Below, one piece after another: positions 34,550 to 43,070 of a stretch of 48,876 bases of DNA. A model generated the notes under the pieces. The model did no database searches. It was given only the letters and a program-made list of their open reading frames with translations, and had not been told where the DNA came from. The stretch comes from Burkholderiales bacterium (lineage in GTDB: Bacteria > Pseudomonadota > Gammaproteobacteria > Burkholderiales > Burkholderiaceae_C), in assembly GCA_003963115.1 (NCBI GenBank), contig RXJQ01000090.1, positions 1-48,876 on the forward strand, read 5' to 3'. The position numbers and the translations under genes are program-made. How positions within the stretch are numbered: position 1 is the first letter of the stretch; the number at the start of each line of letters is the position of its first letter.

Positions 34550-37369
34550 ATGTTTCACCTGCAAAGCCTCGAACTCCTGCACTGGGACTACTGCCAGCGC
34601 CTGACCCTGCCGCTGGACGGCGCCATCATCACCGTGGCCGGCCCCAACGGCTCGGGCAAGACCACGCTGCTGGACGCCATGCGCACCCTGCTGGGCCTGG
34701 ACTGCTCGGGCGGTCGCAACTACAAGACCTACGCTCGCCACGCCAATGCCGACAGCGCCTGGCTGCGCGCCACGGTGGACAACCGCCCGCGCAATCGTCA
34801 ATCGTCCAACCGGCCCTTTGCGCGCTGCCTGCTCTATGCGGACGTCGTGACCCTGGCCTGCCGCATCGACCGCAATGGCGGCGACTGGACGCGCCGCTAC
34901 ATCATGGTCGAAGGCGATATCAGCATCGAGACGCTGATCGAACGCGGCGATAAAGACTGGCTGGGCATCGACAATTGGCGCAAGCGCCTGGAAGGTGCGG
35001 GCCTCTCACGTGCGATTGCCAAGGTGCTGGCGCTCGAACAAGGCCAGACCGACCGCCTGTGCGAATACAGCCCCAAGGAACTGCTGCGCCTGGTCTTCGA
35101 TGTGTTCGGCGACCAGGAGGTGCTCGACCGCTACGACGAAGCGCGCAACCACCAAAGGCAGCTGCTGCAAGAGGTTGAGACCGCCGAGCGCGAGCTCTCG
35201 CACGGCAAGGCCCAGCGCGCCGAGCTGGAGGCCCGCGTCAACAACTTCCGCCAGTGGGAGCTCAAGTGCCAGGAGCGCGAGACCCTGGGCACCGAGGTCG
35301 TGCCCGTGCTCTCCAATGTGGAGACGCGCAAGAGCCTGGCGGGCAAGCTGCGCGAGTTGCATCGCCAGCGCCTGCAATCGGTCGATGACCGCCGCCAGCA
35401 CGGCCAGGTCAAGGCCGACCTGCTGCAACGCCTGCAGGACCAGACCGATGCCGCCGCGCTGGTCGAGCAACTCGAAGCGCAGGTGCGCACCGCCCGCCGC
35501 ACCCAGGAAGAAGCCCGCGATGCCGAGCGCCCGGTGGAGCTGCTGGTCAAGCGTGCCGATGAGCTGCAAGGCCTGGCCAGCGTCGAAGGCGATGCGCAGC
35601 AACTCACGCAGCGCATCCAGGAGCTCAGCGACCACAAGCAACAGCTCTCGGCCCAATGGCAGCGCCTCAAGGACCAGCGCGACGACGCCCAGCGCGCCCT
35701 CAACGGCCTGCAAGGCCAGCGCCTGGCCCCGCCCCCGCCCGATGTGCAGCGCTTTCGCCGCACGCTCGATGAAGCCGGCATCCATCATCATGTGGTGAGC
35801 GACATCATCGAGATCACCGACGAGAAATGGCGCGCCGCCGCCGAAGGTGTGCTGCGTGGCAGCCGCTGGGTGGTCGTACTGGCCAAACCCTCGCAGGAAG
35901 CCCAGGCCATGGCCCTGGCCGAGAAGGAGCGCTTTCGCCACTACATCGTCGCCGAAGCCGAAGACGCGCCGCATAAGCCCGATGCCGACAGCCTGCTGGC
36001 CGTGCTCAAGATCAGCGCCCCGGCCCCGCACTGGCTGCTGCGCCAGCTGGAGAACATCCAGCGCGTGGCCAGCACCGAAGCGGGCGTGAAGATCCGTGGG
36101 GAGTGGATCACCCCCGAGGCCTACCACCGCGATGGCCGTGGCGGCCGCTCCGTCTGGGTCGACCCCAGCCAGTACCAGTACGGTGCCAGCGCCGTGGCCT
36201 CGCGCCGCGACTCGATCGACAAACGCCTGGCCCAGCTCGATGAGGAGATGACCCGCATCGTGCGCGACCAGGCCTTCTTCGACCGCCAGTTGCAAGATGC
36301 CCGCAAGGCCGCACAAGGCTTCACCGCTGCAGCCGAGCTGGCCGAGCGCGAAGCCGAGTTCAGCGAAGCGCGCCGCACCTTGCCCGTGCTCAAGCAGGCT
36401 CGCGCCGAAGCCGGCGAGCGCTGGCAACAGACCGAGGCCCAGCTCAAGCGTGCCGTGGTCGAGCAGACCAACGCCCAGCACGCCTACAAGCAGGCCCAGG
36501 AACGCCTCGCCCACATCGAACAGCGCAGCGCCCAGCACGAGCGTGAATGGCAGGCCCGCTTCGAAGATGTGATCGCGCAGGCCGTGATGTCACGCGAGGT
36601 CAAGCTGCAGATGCCGCGCCACTGGCGCTCGCCCGAGCGCATCAAGGACATGCAGGCCCACTACGGCAACGCCACCCAGGCCCGCCTGCGCGCCGAAGCC
36701 GTCGAGCGCGAACTCGAAGAAGGCAAGTGGGAAACCGATGGCACGGTGATCGAGCAGCTCACGCTGATGAACGCCAACGTCCTGCGCCAGGAGGACGAGC
36801 TGGGCCAGCGCAAGGCCAGCAACGCCGCAGCCAGCATCGCCGTTGACAACGCCCGTGAGCGCTATACCGACGTGCTCAAGGTCACCGTGCGGCGCTACCG
36901 CAAGAACATCATCGAGCTGGGGCAACTCGCGGGCGTGGAAGTCAATGCCGAGCTGCCACATCTCGATGGCGACGACATCACCTTGCGCCAGGCCGAACTC
37001 AAGGTCCACTTCAACTTCGACGGCAAGGGCACCATCGGTCTCAACGACGGCGAAGCCTCGGGCGGTCAGCAGGTGATCAAGTCCCTGATCCTCCTGGTGG
37101 GCCTGATGAAGGATGACGAAACGCCCGGCGGCTTCGTCTTCATCGACGAGCCCTTCGCCCACCTGGACGTGCGCAACATCCAGCTGGTCGGCCACTTCCT
37201 GCGCAGCACGCGCGCGCAGTACGTGCTGACCACACCGATCACGCACAACGTCGAGGTCTTCGAGCCAGCCGATGTCACCCTGGTCACGGCCAAGAAGCCC
37301 AAGGGCGCACGCTGGGCCCCGCCGATCGGCGTGCTGCAACGCCGCCCACCGGCCGAAGTCGTCATTTAA
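34550..37369 (+). CDS. SMC-like condensin ATPase, MksB/JetC type
   Basis: This 939-residue ATPase has Walker A GPNGSGKT at residues 31-38, a long coiled coil (about 190-400), a hinge-like globular region (about 400-560, containing HHHVVSDIIEITDEKWRAAAEGV), a second coiled coil (about 580-790), the ABC signature ASGGQQ at 836-841 and Walker B FVFIDEP with D866 and E867, followed by the D-loop FAHLD. All catalytic residues are intact. The length of about 940 matches MksB better than MukB (about 1480) or SMC (about 1170). GAGGA lies upstream of the ATG. It is the last gene of the operon; no nuclease subunit gene follows. Confidence 0.82.
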   Translation: MFHLQSLELLHWDYCQRLTLPLDGAIITVAGPNGSGKTTLLDAMRTLLGLDCSGGRNYKTYARHANADSAWLRATVDNRPRNRQSSNRPFARCLLYADVVTLACRIDRNGGDWTRRYIMVEGDISIETLIERGDKDWLGIDNWRKRLEGAGLSRAIAKVLALEQGQTDRLCEYSPKELLRLVFDVFGDQEVLDRYDEARNHQRQLLQEVETAERELSHGKAQRAELEARVNNFRQWELKCQERETLGTEVVPVLSNVETRKSLAGKLRELHRQRLQSVDDRRQHGQVKADLLQRLQDQTDAAALVEQLEAQVRTARRTQEEARDAERPVELLVKRADELQGLASVEGDAQQLTQRIQELSDHKQQLSAQWQRLKDQRDDAQRALNGLQGQRLAPPPPDVQRFRRTLDEAGIHHHVVSDIIEITDEKWRAAAEGVLRGSRWVVVLAKPSQEAQAMALAEKERFRHYIVAEAEDAPHKPDADSLLAVLKISAPAPHWLLRQLENIQRVASTEAGVKIRGEWITPEAYHRDGRGGRSVWVDPSQYQYGASAVASRRDSIDKRLAQLDEEMTRIVRDQAFFDRQLQDARKAAQGFTAAAELAEREAEFSEARRTLPVLKQARAEAGERWQQTEAQLKRAVVEQTNAQHAYKQAQERLAHIEQRSAQHEREWQARFEDVIAQAVMSREVKLQMPRHWRSPERIKDMQAHYGNATQARLRAEAVERELEEGKWETDGTVIEQLTLMNANVLRQEDELGQRKASNAAASIAVDNARERYTDVLKVTVRRYRKNIIELGQLAGVEVNAELPHLDGDDITLRQAELKVHFNFDGKGTIGLNDGEASGGQQVIKSLILLVGLMKDDETPGGFVFIDEPFAHLDVRNIQLVGHFLRSTRAQYVLTTPITHNVEVFEPADVTLVTAKKPKGARWAPPIGVLQRRPPAEVVI

Positions 37370-37474
37370 GCGGCTTGGGCGCCGCGGGCCTGCTGTTGGC
37401 CGCCGCATAAAAGGTCGCCCGGGTGGAAACCCGTGATCGGCATCATGTCAAGCGTCACCCGACTGACAGTTGCA

Positions 37475-37494
37475 TCCCCCTTGTCTTAGGGGGA
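37475..37494. promoter_or_regulatory. Inverted repeat TCCCCCT...AGGGGGA, candidate operator
   Basis: A 7-bp perfect inverted repeat with a 6-base centre lies 94 bp before the start of the second Notum-like hydrolase. It contains TTAGGGGG followed by TTCGCG, similar to the TAGGGG...CGCG arrangement upstream of the gene at 219. It could also be a weak terminator after the condensin operon, though no T-run follows. Confidence 0.35.
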
Positions 37495-37588
37495 GTTCGC
37501 GCCTTCACCGGCTAAGTCCCCGCCTGGAAAAAAACACCGTGTTCCAGACTTCATCCATGGTCCACACAACGCAACGATGGAGTCAACC

Positions 37589-38878
37589 ATGTCACTGAAC
37601 TCACTGATCAAGGCCGTGCTCGCCACGGGGGGCAAGGCCATCGGCGCCACCCTGCTGTGCAGCCTGGCCGCCCAAGCCGCCTACCTGAAATGGGAGATGG
37701 TCGAGCTGCCCGCCTCCAGCGGCGCCTCCTGCGGCAACGGCACGCCCTACCGCTTCTTCGTCAACCGCACCCCCTTCACCAGCAAGACCGTGGTGATGTT
37801 CGAAGGCGGCGGCGCCTGCTGGGAAAAGGCCACCTGCGAGAACAAAGGCGGCGTGCAGTTGGCTGCCGTCAACCCCGATGGCATCCCCACCAACTACATG
37901 AGCGACTGGAACCGCCAGGCCCACTATGGCCTGGTCACGCCCTTCACCTCGCGCATCGACCCGCTGACCTCGGTGCAGACCCAGAGCTGGAACATCGTCT
38001 ACCTGACCTACTGCACCGGCGACGTGCACGCAGGCAACAAGGTCACCACCTACTCTGACGCCACCGGCTCCATCGCCTGGTACCACCGTGGCGCGGTCAA
38101 TGCCAAGGCCGTGAGCGACTGGATGGCCGCCAACCTGCCCAAGCCCGATGTGCTGTTGCTCACCGGCTTCTCGGCTGGTGGCGTGGGCTCGACGGTCACC
38201 TTCCCCTATATGCGCACCACGGTCAAGGCCGGCAAGGCCGCGCTGCTGGCAGACTCGGGCCCGCTGTTCTGGACACCGCGTGATGGCGACCCGGCTCAGT
38301 ACCCTTCGCAGCCCCTGCACAACAAGATCCGTCAAGTCTGGGGCCTGGACGAACCAAATGGCCTGGCCACCGAGCTGATCACCAAGTACCCGGGCGCCGG
38401 CGACACCAACAACCTGGGTTCCGTCACCGCTGGCCTGAACAAGATCTTCCCGAACGACCGCATCGGCTACGCAATGTTCCAGGAAGACATGGACTTCTCG
38501 GCCTTCTCGTACACGGCCTTCTACCCGGACATCTCGGGCGCCGCCACGGATGCCGATCGCCAGGCCGCGCTCAACAAGCGCTGGCGCCTGGACATCAACA
38601 ACACGCTGGCCCACATTCCTCCTGCGGCGAACATGGGCTATTACATCCCCAACTACCGGCAGATCAACCTGTCGCACTGCCTGACCATCGTGACCTTCGG
38701 CGACACGGGCATCAAGGAAGCCAACCTGGCCAATGTCGGCACCTTCGTCGACAACCTGCTGGACTTCTCGGGCAAGACACCGGTGATCCGGGCGCTGGAA
38801 CAAAGCCGCGTCAAGGCTCCGGCCACGAACCTGTCTGACCTGATCGCGCAGATCATCGGCAAGTCCGGCTTGTTCTGA
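37589..38878 (+). CDS. Secreted pectinacetylesterase/Notum-like hydrolase, paralog 2
   Basis: This 429-residue protein starts at ATG 37589, with GGAG eight bases upstream (an ATG at 37577 lacks one). The signal peptide ends near AAQA/AYL. Shared blocks with the protein at 21258-22628 include VELPASSGASCGNGTPYRFFVNRTP, split here by family convention, plus FEGGGAC, NIVY..YCTGD and YYIPN. The nucleophile is S195 in LTGFSAGG, the acid lies in LLADSGPLF and the His in NLSHCLT. It should hydrolyse an extracellular ester. It lacks the insert present near residues 85-130 of paralog 1. A bidirectional terminator follows. Confidence 0.87.
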   Translation: MSLNSLIKAVLATGGKAIGATLLCSLAAQAAYLKWEMVELPASSGASCGNGTPYRFFVNRTPFTSKTVVMFEGGGACWEKATCENKGGVQLAAVNPDGIPTNYMSDWNRQAHYGLVTPFTSRIDPLTSVQTQSWNIVYLTYCTGDVHAGNKVTTYSDATGSIAWYHRGAVNAKAVSDWMAANLPKPDVLLLTGFSAGGVGSTVTFPYMRTTVKAGKAALLADSGPLFWTPRDGDPAQYPSQPLHNKIRQVWGLDEPNGLATELITKYPGAGDTNNLGSVTAGLNKIFPNDRIGYAMFQEDMDFSAFSYTAFYPDISGAATDADRQAALNKRWRLDINNTLAHIPPAANMGYYIPNYRQINLSHCLTIVTFGDTGIKEANLANVGTFVDNLLDFSGKTPVIRALEQSRVKAPATNLSDLIAQIIGKSGLF

Positions 38879-38897
38879 CCAGAACCGAGGCCAGATG

Positions 38898-38931
38898 AAA
38901 AACGGGCTCCGCTTGGAGCCCGCTTCTTTTT
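38898..38931. terminator. Bidirectional intrinsic terminator
   Basis: Stem GGGCTCC/GGAGCCC (38904-38910 and 38915-38921) with loop GCTT is followed by CTTCTTTTT and preceded by a run of five A. It therefore works for the hydrolase gene on the plus strand and for the PEP-CTERM gene converging from the other side. Confidence 0.85.
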
Positions 38932-38976
38932 GGTCTGAAGCCTGGCTGTGGTGCCGTCTTCAGCGCCCAGCCCGCA

Positions 38977-39468
38977 TCAGCCCTGACGCAGGCGACGGCG
39001 CGCCGCCCCCAGGCCCATCATGCCCAGACCGGCCAAAGCCATCCAGAGGGTCTCGGGCTCCGGCACGGGATCGGTGGCATACAGGCTGCCACTGTAGGCA
39101 TTCGCCCCCGTGGGGTAGCTACCCGCCACCGTCAACGTGTGCGTGCCCACACCCAGATTGGCCAGGCTGAAGCCATAGCCGGTGGGCGTGGCGCTCAAGG
39201 CCAGCGTATTGCCATCGATCAGCACGGAGCTGAAGCTCACGCTGCCGAAGAACACGCTCAGCGAGCCGGTGACCGTGCTATGGGCCGACAGATCGAAAGC
39301 GAAGTCGTCACTGAAAGTCGCCAGGGGCTTGCCGGTACCGAACAGGTCGCCGAACTGGGCCGGAAAGGGCGACAGCACGCCCATCGAGCCACCTGGATAA
39401 ACCGTCGCCGCCGAGGCAGCCCCCAACAGCATCGCGGCCGCTGCCGCCAACATCACATTCAATTTCAT
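38977..39468 (-). CDS. FxDxF family PEP-CTERM protein
   Basis: This 163-residue exported protein has a signal peptide (about residues 1-20, ending GAASA/ATV), a beta-rich middle with the FxDxF motif as FSDDF, and a C-terminal PEP-CTERM sorting signal: VPEPETLWMALAGL, a short hydrophobic helix and a basic RRRLRQG end. Such proteins are cut and sorted by exosortase, often to extracellular polysaccharide. No exosortase gene is in this window. GGAGG lies three to eight bases before ATG 39468, which is preferred over a longer reading whose extra residues look non-coding. Confidence 0.88.
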   Translation of the reverse strand: MKLNVMLAAAAAMLLGAASAATVYPGGSMGVLSPFPAQFGDLFGTGKPLATFSDDFAFDLSAHSTVTGSLSVFFGSVSFSSVLIDGNTLALSATPTGYGFSLANLGVGTHTLTVAGSYPTGANAYSGSLYATDPVPEPETLWMALAGLGMMGLGAARRRLRQG

Positions 39469-39616
39469 GGCCCCTCCATCGACCCTTGCGGGAGGCACGC
39501 AGGCCATATGCAGCAAGGGCACATGATCACGGCAGCAGGATGGCCACCTTGGATCAGAACGGTGCATTTGTACGTCACAAAAAACGACCGCACCACCCCC
39601 ACTTTGACCCCACATT

Positions 39617-39637
39617 ATGACAATTCGTCATTGTCAT
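39617..39637. promoter_or_regulatory. Inverted repeat ATGACAAT/ATTGTCAT, candidate operator
   Basis: Perfect 8-bp arms flank TCGTC, about 150 bp upstream of the PEP-CTERM start, in the AT-rich part of the 296-bp gap 39469-39764. The rest of the gap shows no gene. It suits a dimeric regulator, identity unknown. Confidence 0.4.
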
Positions 39638-39764
39638 TCATCCATTTGGCCCACGTAACTACGAGGGAAACAGGAGCCATCCACCGCCAGAGCAGCTGAA
39701 CACTCTGTGACAGGCCGACACATGATGTCTGAAAGAACCATGCCAAAACCCTGACTGGCGCAGG

Positions 39765-40745
39765 CTACTGTCGCTCGGCGTAGCGCTTGGCCAAGACCGA
39801 GCAGACAAAGAGCTGGAGTTGGTGATAGAACATGATCGGCAGCACCAGCACTCCCATCGACGGGTTGCCGCCAAACAGCAGGCGCGCCATGGGTACACCC
39901 GAGGCCAGCGTCTTCTTGGAGCCACAGAACACGGCCACGATCTCGTCCTCAATAGGGAAGCCCATGGCGCGGGCCACCCGACGCGTCACCCACAGCAGCG
40001 GAAAGAGGAAGAGCGACACCCCCACAGCCGTCATCGCCATCAACCCGATGCCATGCTTGCTCCAGAGCCCATCGGCCACCGAGTCGCTGAACGAGCACAG
40101 TACCAGCAGCAAGATCACGCCGCGGTCCACCTTGGTGGTGATGGGCTTGATGCGCTGGAACAAGGTACCCAGCAATGGCCGCAGCACCTGCCCCAGCACG
40201 AAGGGCAGCAGCAGCATGCGCGCCACCTTGAGCATCGTGTGCCCCAGATCCATGGCGCTGCCGTCTGCCGATGAACCGAAGACCAGGCTGGCCAGCAAGG
40301 GTGTGAGCGCCACACCCAGCAAGGTAGACAAGGTGGCGTTGAGCACGGCCGCCGCCACATTGCCGCGCGCCAGCGAGGTCATGGCCACGGAAGACGACAC
40401 GGTGGACGGCAGCACCGCAAGGTAGAAAAAGCCCAGCAGCAGGTCGTGCGGGATGTAACGTCCCACCGCCAGGTTCAGGGCGAGCCACCACAGCGGGAAG
40501 ACCACGAAGGTGCAGAGCTGGATCACCAGATGCAGCTTCCAGCGCGAGGCCCCGTGCATCAGGTTGCGGGGGCTCAGGCCCATGCCATGCAGGAAAAAGA
40601 TCAGAAAGACACCGACATCGCCCACCACGTCCAGGTGCAGCCAGCCACCCGTGCGGCCCAGATTAGGCAGCAGGGAGGCCAGCAGCACCGCCCCCACCAT
40701 GCCCACCAGGAACCCGTCCACGGCTCCGCCTTGTCGCATCCTCAT
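39765..40745 (-). CDS. Bile acid:sodium symporter family transporter (SBF-like)
   Basis: This protein of about 326 residues has nine or ten membrane helices from residue 8 to the end. Family signs of the SBF-like (YfeH/DUF4137-type) group include FLIFFLHGMGLSP near residue 50, LAVLPSTVSSSVAMTSLARGN near 112-132 and FCGSKKTLASGVPMA near 275. The paired crossover motifs are characteristic of this fold. The substrate may be an organic anion with Na+, but relatives are mostly uncharacterised. ATG 40745 is preferred because AAGG lies upstream and because a start at 40763 would touch the preceding terminator. It lies just downstream of pckG on the same strand. Confidence 0.87.
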   Translation of the reverse strand: MRMRQGGAVDGFLVGMVGAVLLASLLPNLGRTGGWLHLDVVGDVGVFLIFFLHGMGLSPRNLMHGASRWKLHLVIQLCTFVVFPLWWLALNLAVGRYIPHDLLLGFFYLAVLPSTVSSSVAMTSLARGNVAAAVLNATLSTLLGVALTPLLASLVFGSSADGSAMDLGHTMLKVARMLLLPFVLGQVLRPLLGTLFQRIKPITTKVDRGVILLLVLCSFSDSVADGLWSKHGIGLMAMTAVGVSLFLFPLLWVTRRVARAMGFPIEDEIVAVFCGSKKTLASGVPMARLLFGGNPSMGVLVLPIMFYHQLQLFVCSVLAKRYAERQ

Positions 40746-40769
40746 CGGTCGCCTTGCTTCCATCTCAGT

Positions 40770-40794
40770 AAAAAACGGCCCCTCAGGGCCGTTT
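40770..40794 (-). terminator. Intrinsic terminator of pckG
   Basis: On the minus strand, stem AAACGGCCC/GGGCCGTTT with loop TGAG is followed by a run of T. It lies 27 bp after the pckG stop and only 25 bp before the transporter start, so the transporter depends on read-through or on a promoter very close to its start. Confidence 0.85.
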
Positions 40795-40820
40795 AGCTTG
40801 GATCACTGAACCGCAGGGGA

Positions 40821-42680
40821 TCAGGCAGCCAAACGCTGCTCGATCTTGGCCTTGGTAGCTGGCATTTCAGCGGGCAGGTGGTAGGACAGCTGCTGGAACA
40901 GCTCTTCGTGCAGCTTGAGCTCCTGCGTCCAGGCCGCCTTGTCGACGCCGATCACGGACTGGAACTGCTCCTTGCTGAAGTTCAGGCCATGCCAGTTGAT
41001 GTCTTCGTAGTTGGGGCTCAGGCCGAAGGCGTTCTCGGTGCCCTTGGCGGTACCGCCAATGCGGCCCAGGATCCATTCCAGGACGCGCATGTTCTCGCCG
41101 TAGCCGGGCCACACGAACTTGCCGTCGGCACCCTTGCGGAACCAGTTCACGCAGTACACGGGCGGCACCTTGTGACCGGCAGCCTGCAGCTTGGCGCCCA
41201 CGTTCAGCCAGTGCTGGAAGTAGTCGCTCATGTTGTAGCCCATGAAGGGCAGCATGGCGAAGGGGTCGCGGCGAACCACGCCTTGCGCACCGAAGGCGGC
41301 GGCGGTGGTTTCGGAGCCCATGGTGGCGGCCATGTAGACGCCTTCGGTCCAGTCACGGGCCTCGGTCACCAGCGGCACGGTGGTGGAGCGGCGGCCACCG
41401 AAGATGAAGGCATCGATGGCCACACCGGCCGGATTGTCCCACTCGGGATCCAGCGCAGGGTTGTTGGTCGCGGCCACGGTAAAGCGGGCGTTGGGGTGAG
41501 CGGCCTTGGCACCGGTTTCCTTGGCGATCTGGGGCGTCCAGTCCTTGCCTTGCCAGTCGATCAGGTGAGCGGGCGGCGTGTCGGTCATGCTTTCCCACCA
41601 CACGTCGCCGTCGTCGGTCAGTGCCACGTTCGTGAAGATCACGTCGCGGTGCAGCGAGTTCATGCAGTTCAGGTTGGTCAGCGTGTTGGTGCCGGGGGCC
41701 ACGCCGAAGTAACCGGCTTCGGGGTTGATGGCGTAGAGCTTGCCGTCGGCACCGGGCTTGATCCAGGCGATGTCGTCACCGATGGTGGTGACCTTCCAGC
41801 CGTTGTAGCCCTCGGGCGGGATCAGCATGGAGAAATTGGTCTTGCCACAGGCGCTGGGGAAGGCGGCGGCCACGTGGAACTTCTGGCCTTGCGGATTGGT
41901 CACGCCCAGCAGCAGCATGTGCTCGGCCAGCCAGCCTTGCTCGCGGCCCATGGTCGAGGCGATGCGCAGGGCGAAGCACTTCTTGCCCAGCAGCGCGTTG
42001 CCGCCGTAGCCCGACCCGTAGGACCAGATCTCACGGGTGGCGGGGTAGTGGACGATGTACTTGACGGTGGGGTTGCAAGGCCAGGCAGTGTCTTTCTGGC
42101 CGGCTTCCAGCGGGGCGCCCACGGTGTGCATGCAGGGCACGAACTCGCCATCGGTGCCCAGCACGTCGATCACGCCCTTGCCCATGCGGGTCATGAGCTT
42201 CATGTTCACGGCCACATAGGCGCTGTCAGACAGCTCCACGCCGATGTGGGCGATGTTCGAGCCCAGGGGGCCCATCGAGAAAGGCACCACGTACATCGTG
42301 CGGCCCTTCATGCAACCCTTGAACAGGGCGCCTTCGCCAGTCTGCAGCTTGGCGCGCATTTCAGCGGGCTCGCACCAGTTGTTGGTGGGGCCGGCGTCTT
42401 CCTTTCGGTCGGAGCAGATGAAGGTGCGGTCTTCCACGCGGGCCACGTCGGACGGGTCGGTGATGGCCAGGTAGCTGTTGGGGCGCAGCTCGGGGTTGAG
42501 CTTCTTGAACGAACCGGCGGCCACGAGCTGGGCGCACAGGCGGTCGTACTCCTCCGTGGTGCCGTCGCACCAGTAGATGTCCTTGGGCTGGGTCAGGGCG
42601 GCCATCTCGGCCACCCAGGCGATCAGCCTGGTGTTTTTGACGTAGGCAGGTGCATTCACCTGTGCAGCAGCAGTCGTCAT
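40821..42680 (-). CDS. pckG: Phosphoenolpyruvate carboxykinase (GTP)
   Basis: This 619-residue enzyme converts oxaloacetate and GTP to phosphoenolpyruvate, CO2 and GDP in gluconeogenesis, or the reverse. GTP-type signatures are intact: [12 protein letters not shown] with the active-site Cys, the P-loop Lys and Thr, [21 protein letters not shown] and the guanine-site region [10 protein letters not shown]. Length matches GTP-PEPCKs (about 600-620). I chose ATG 42680 ([14 protein letters not shown]) because TGGAGC lies upstream and the longer reading adds 25 residues unlike the family. A 6-bp inverted repeat GATTCA/TGAATC (42734-42750) lies in its upstream region. An intrinsic terminator follows. 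Confidence 0.97.
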   Translation of the reverse strand: MTTAAAQVNAPAYVKNTRLIAWVAEMAALTQPKDIYWCDGTTEEYDRLCAQLVAAGSFKKLNPELRPNSYLAITDPSDVARVEDRTFICSDRKEDAGPTNNWCEPAEMRAKLQTGEGALFKGCMKGRTMYVVPFSMGPLGSNIAHIGVELSDSAYVAVNMKLMTRMGKGVIDVLGTDGEFVPCMHTVGAPLEAGQKDTAWPCNPTVKYIVHYPATREIWSYGSGYGGNALLGKKCFALRIASTMGREQGWLAEHMLLLGVTNPQGQKFHVAAAFPSACGKTNFSMLIPPEGYNGWKVTTIGDDIAWIKPGADGKLYAINPEAGYFGVAPGTNTLTNLNCMNSLHRDVIFTNVALTDDGDVWWESMTDTPPAHLIDWQGKDWTPQIAKETGAKAAHPNARFTVAATNNPALDPEWDNPAGVAIDAFIFGGRRSTTVPLVTEARDWTEGVYMAATMGSETTAAAFGAQGVVRRDPFAMLPFMGYNMSDYFQHWLNVGAKLQAAGHKVPPVYCVNWFRKGADGKFVWPGYGENMRVLEWILGRIGGTAKGTENAFGLSPNYEDINWHGLNFSKEQFQSVIGVDKAAWTQELKLHEELFQQLSYHLPAEMPATKAKIEQRLAA

Positions 42681-43070
42681 GAGAGAAGCTCCAGAAAGTA
42701 AAAAACAGGGTCTCGGCAACGCCATCCAAGTCGGATTCAGTAGATGAATCAACAAGTTATGACGCTATCGACACCCCGCTAACACTCGAACCATCAGCCA
42801 TTTCTTCGTCTGTCACACCATCTGGCACGGACCGCAAACCATGACAGTGGAACCGCGTAGTTTAGTCCACTCGCCATGCTTTGAGTTCCCCCCTCGGCCG
42901 GGGGGGCCGCCAGGGGCTACCCGATCAGGGTGAGACTTGAGTCACGAACGGCGCCTGTTTTTGTATCCTGATACATCTTGCGCAAGCCTTATTGACAGGG
43001 TGCGGACCGGTGCGGGCACACTAGCCAATCGGTCCATTCAGTGACTTTTTTCACATTTCTCACATTCCAG
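42681..43070. other. 390-bp divergent intergenic region between pckG and the oxyanion transporter operon
   Basis: The gap contains the inverted repeat GATTCA/TGAATC (42734-42750), a CCCCCC/GGGGGG hairpin (42888-42905), a 14-bp palindrome TGTATC-CT-GATACA (42962-42975) and TTGACA (42992-42997) on the plus strand without a good -10. I see no gene. Confidence 0.6.
42962..42975. promoter_or_regulatory. Palindrome TGTATC-CT-GATACA, candidate operator
   Basis: A perfect 14-bp palindrome lies 96 bp before the oxyanion-binding-protein start and 17 bp before a TTGACA. It is not a classic ModE site (TATATA-type). It may bind the regulator of the transporter operon. Confidence 0.4.

Noticed and set aside
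35006..36538. A 510-codon minus-strand frame inside the SMC-like gene
   Set aside because: Leu/Gly-rich shadow of a coiled-coil coding region; no ribosome-binding site or family resemblance.
29835..37369. Calling the condensin set a Wadjet defence system
   Set aside because: The JetD-type nuclease expected in Wadjet is absent, and the subunit sizes fit Mks better.
40878..42701. A 607-codon open frame antisense to pckG
   Set aside because: It is the complement of a strongly GC-biased gene; its product is Gly/His/Val-rich with no domain, and no ribosome-binding site is seen.
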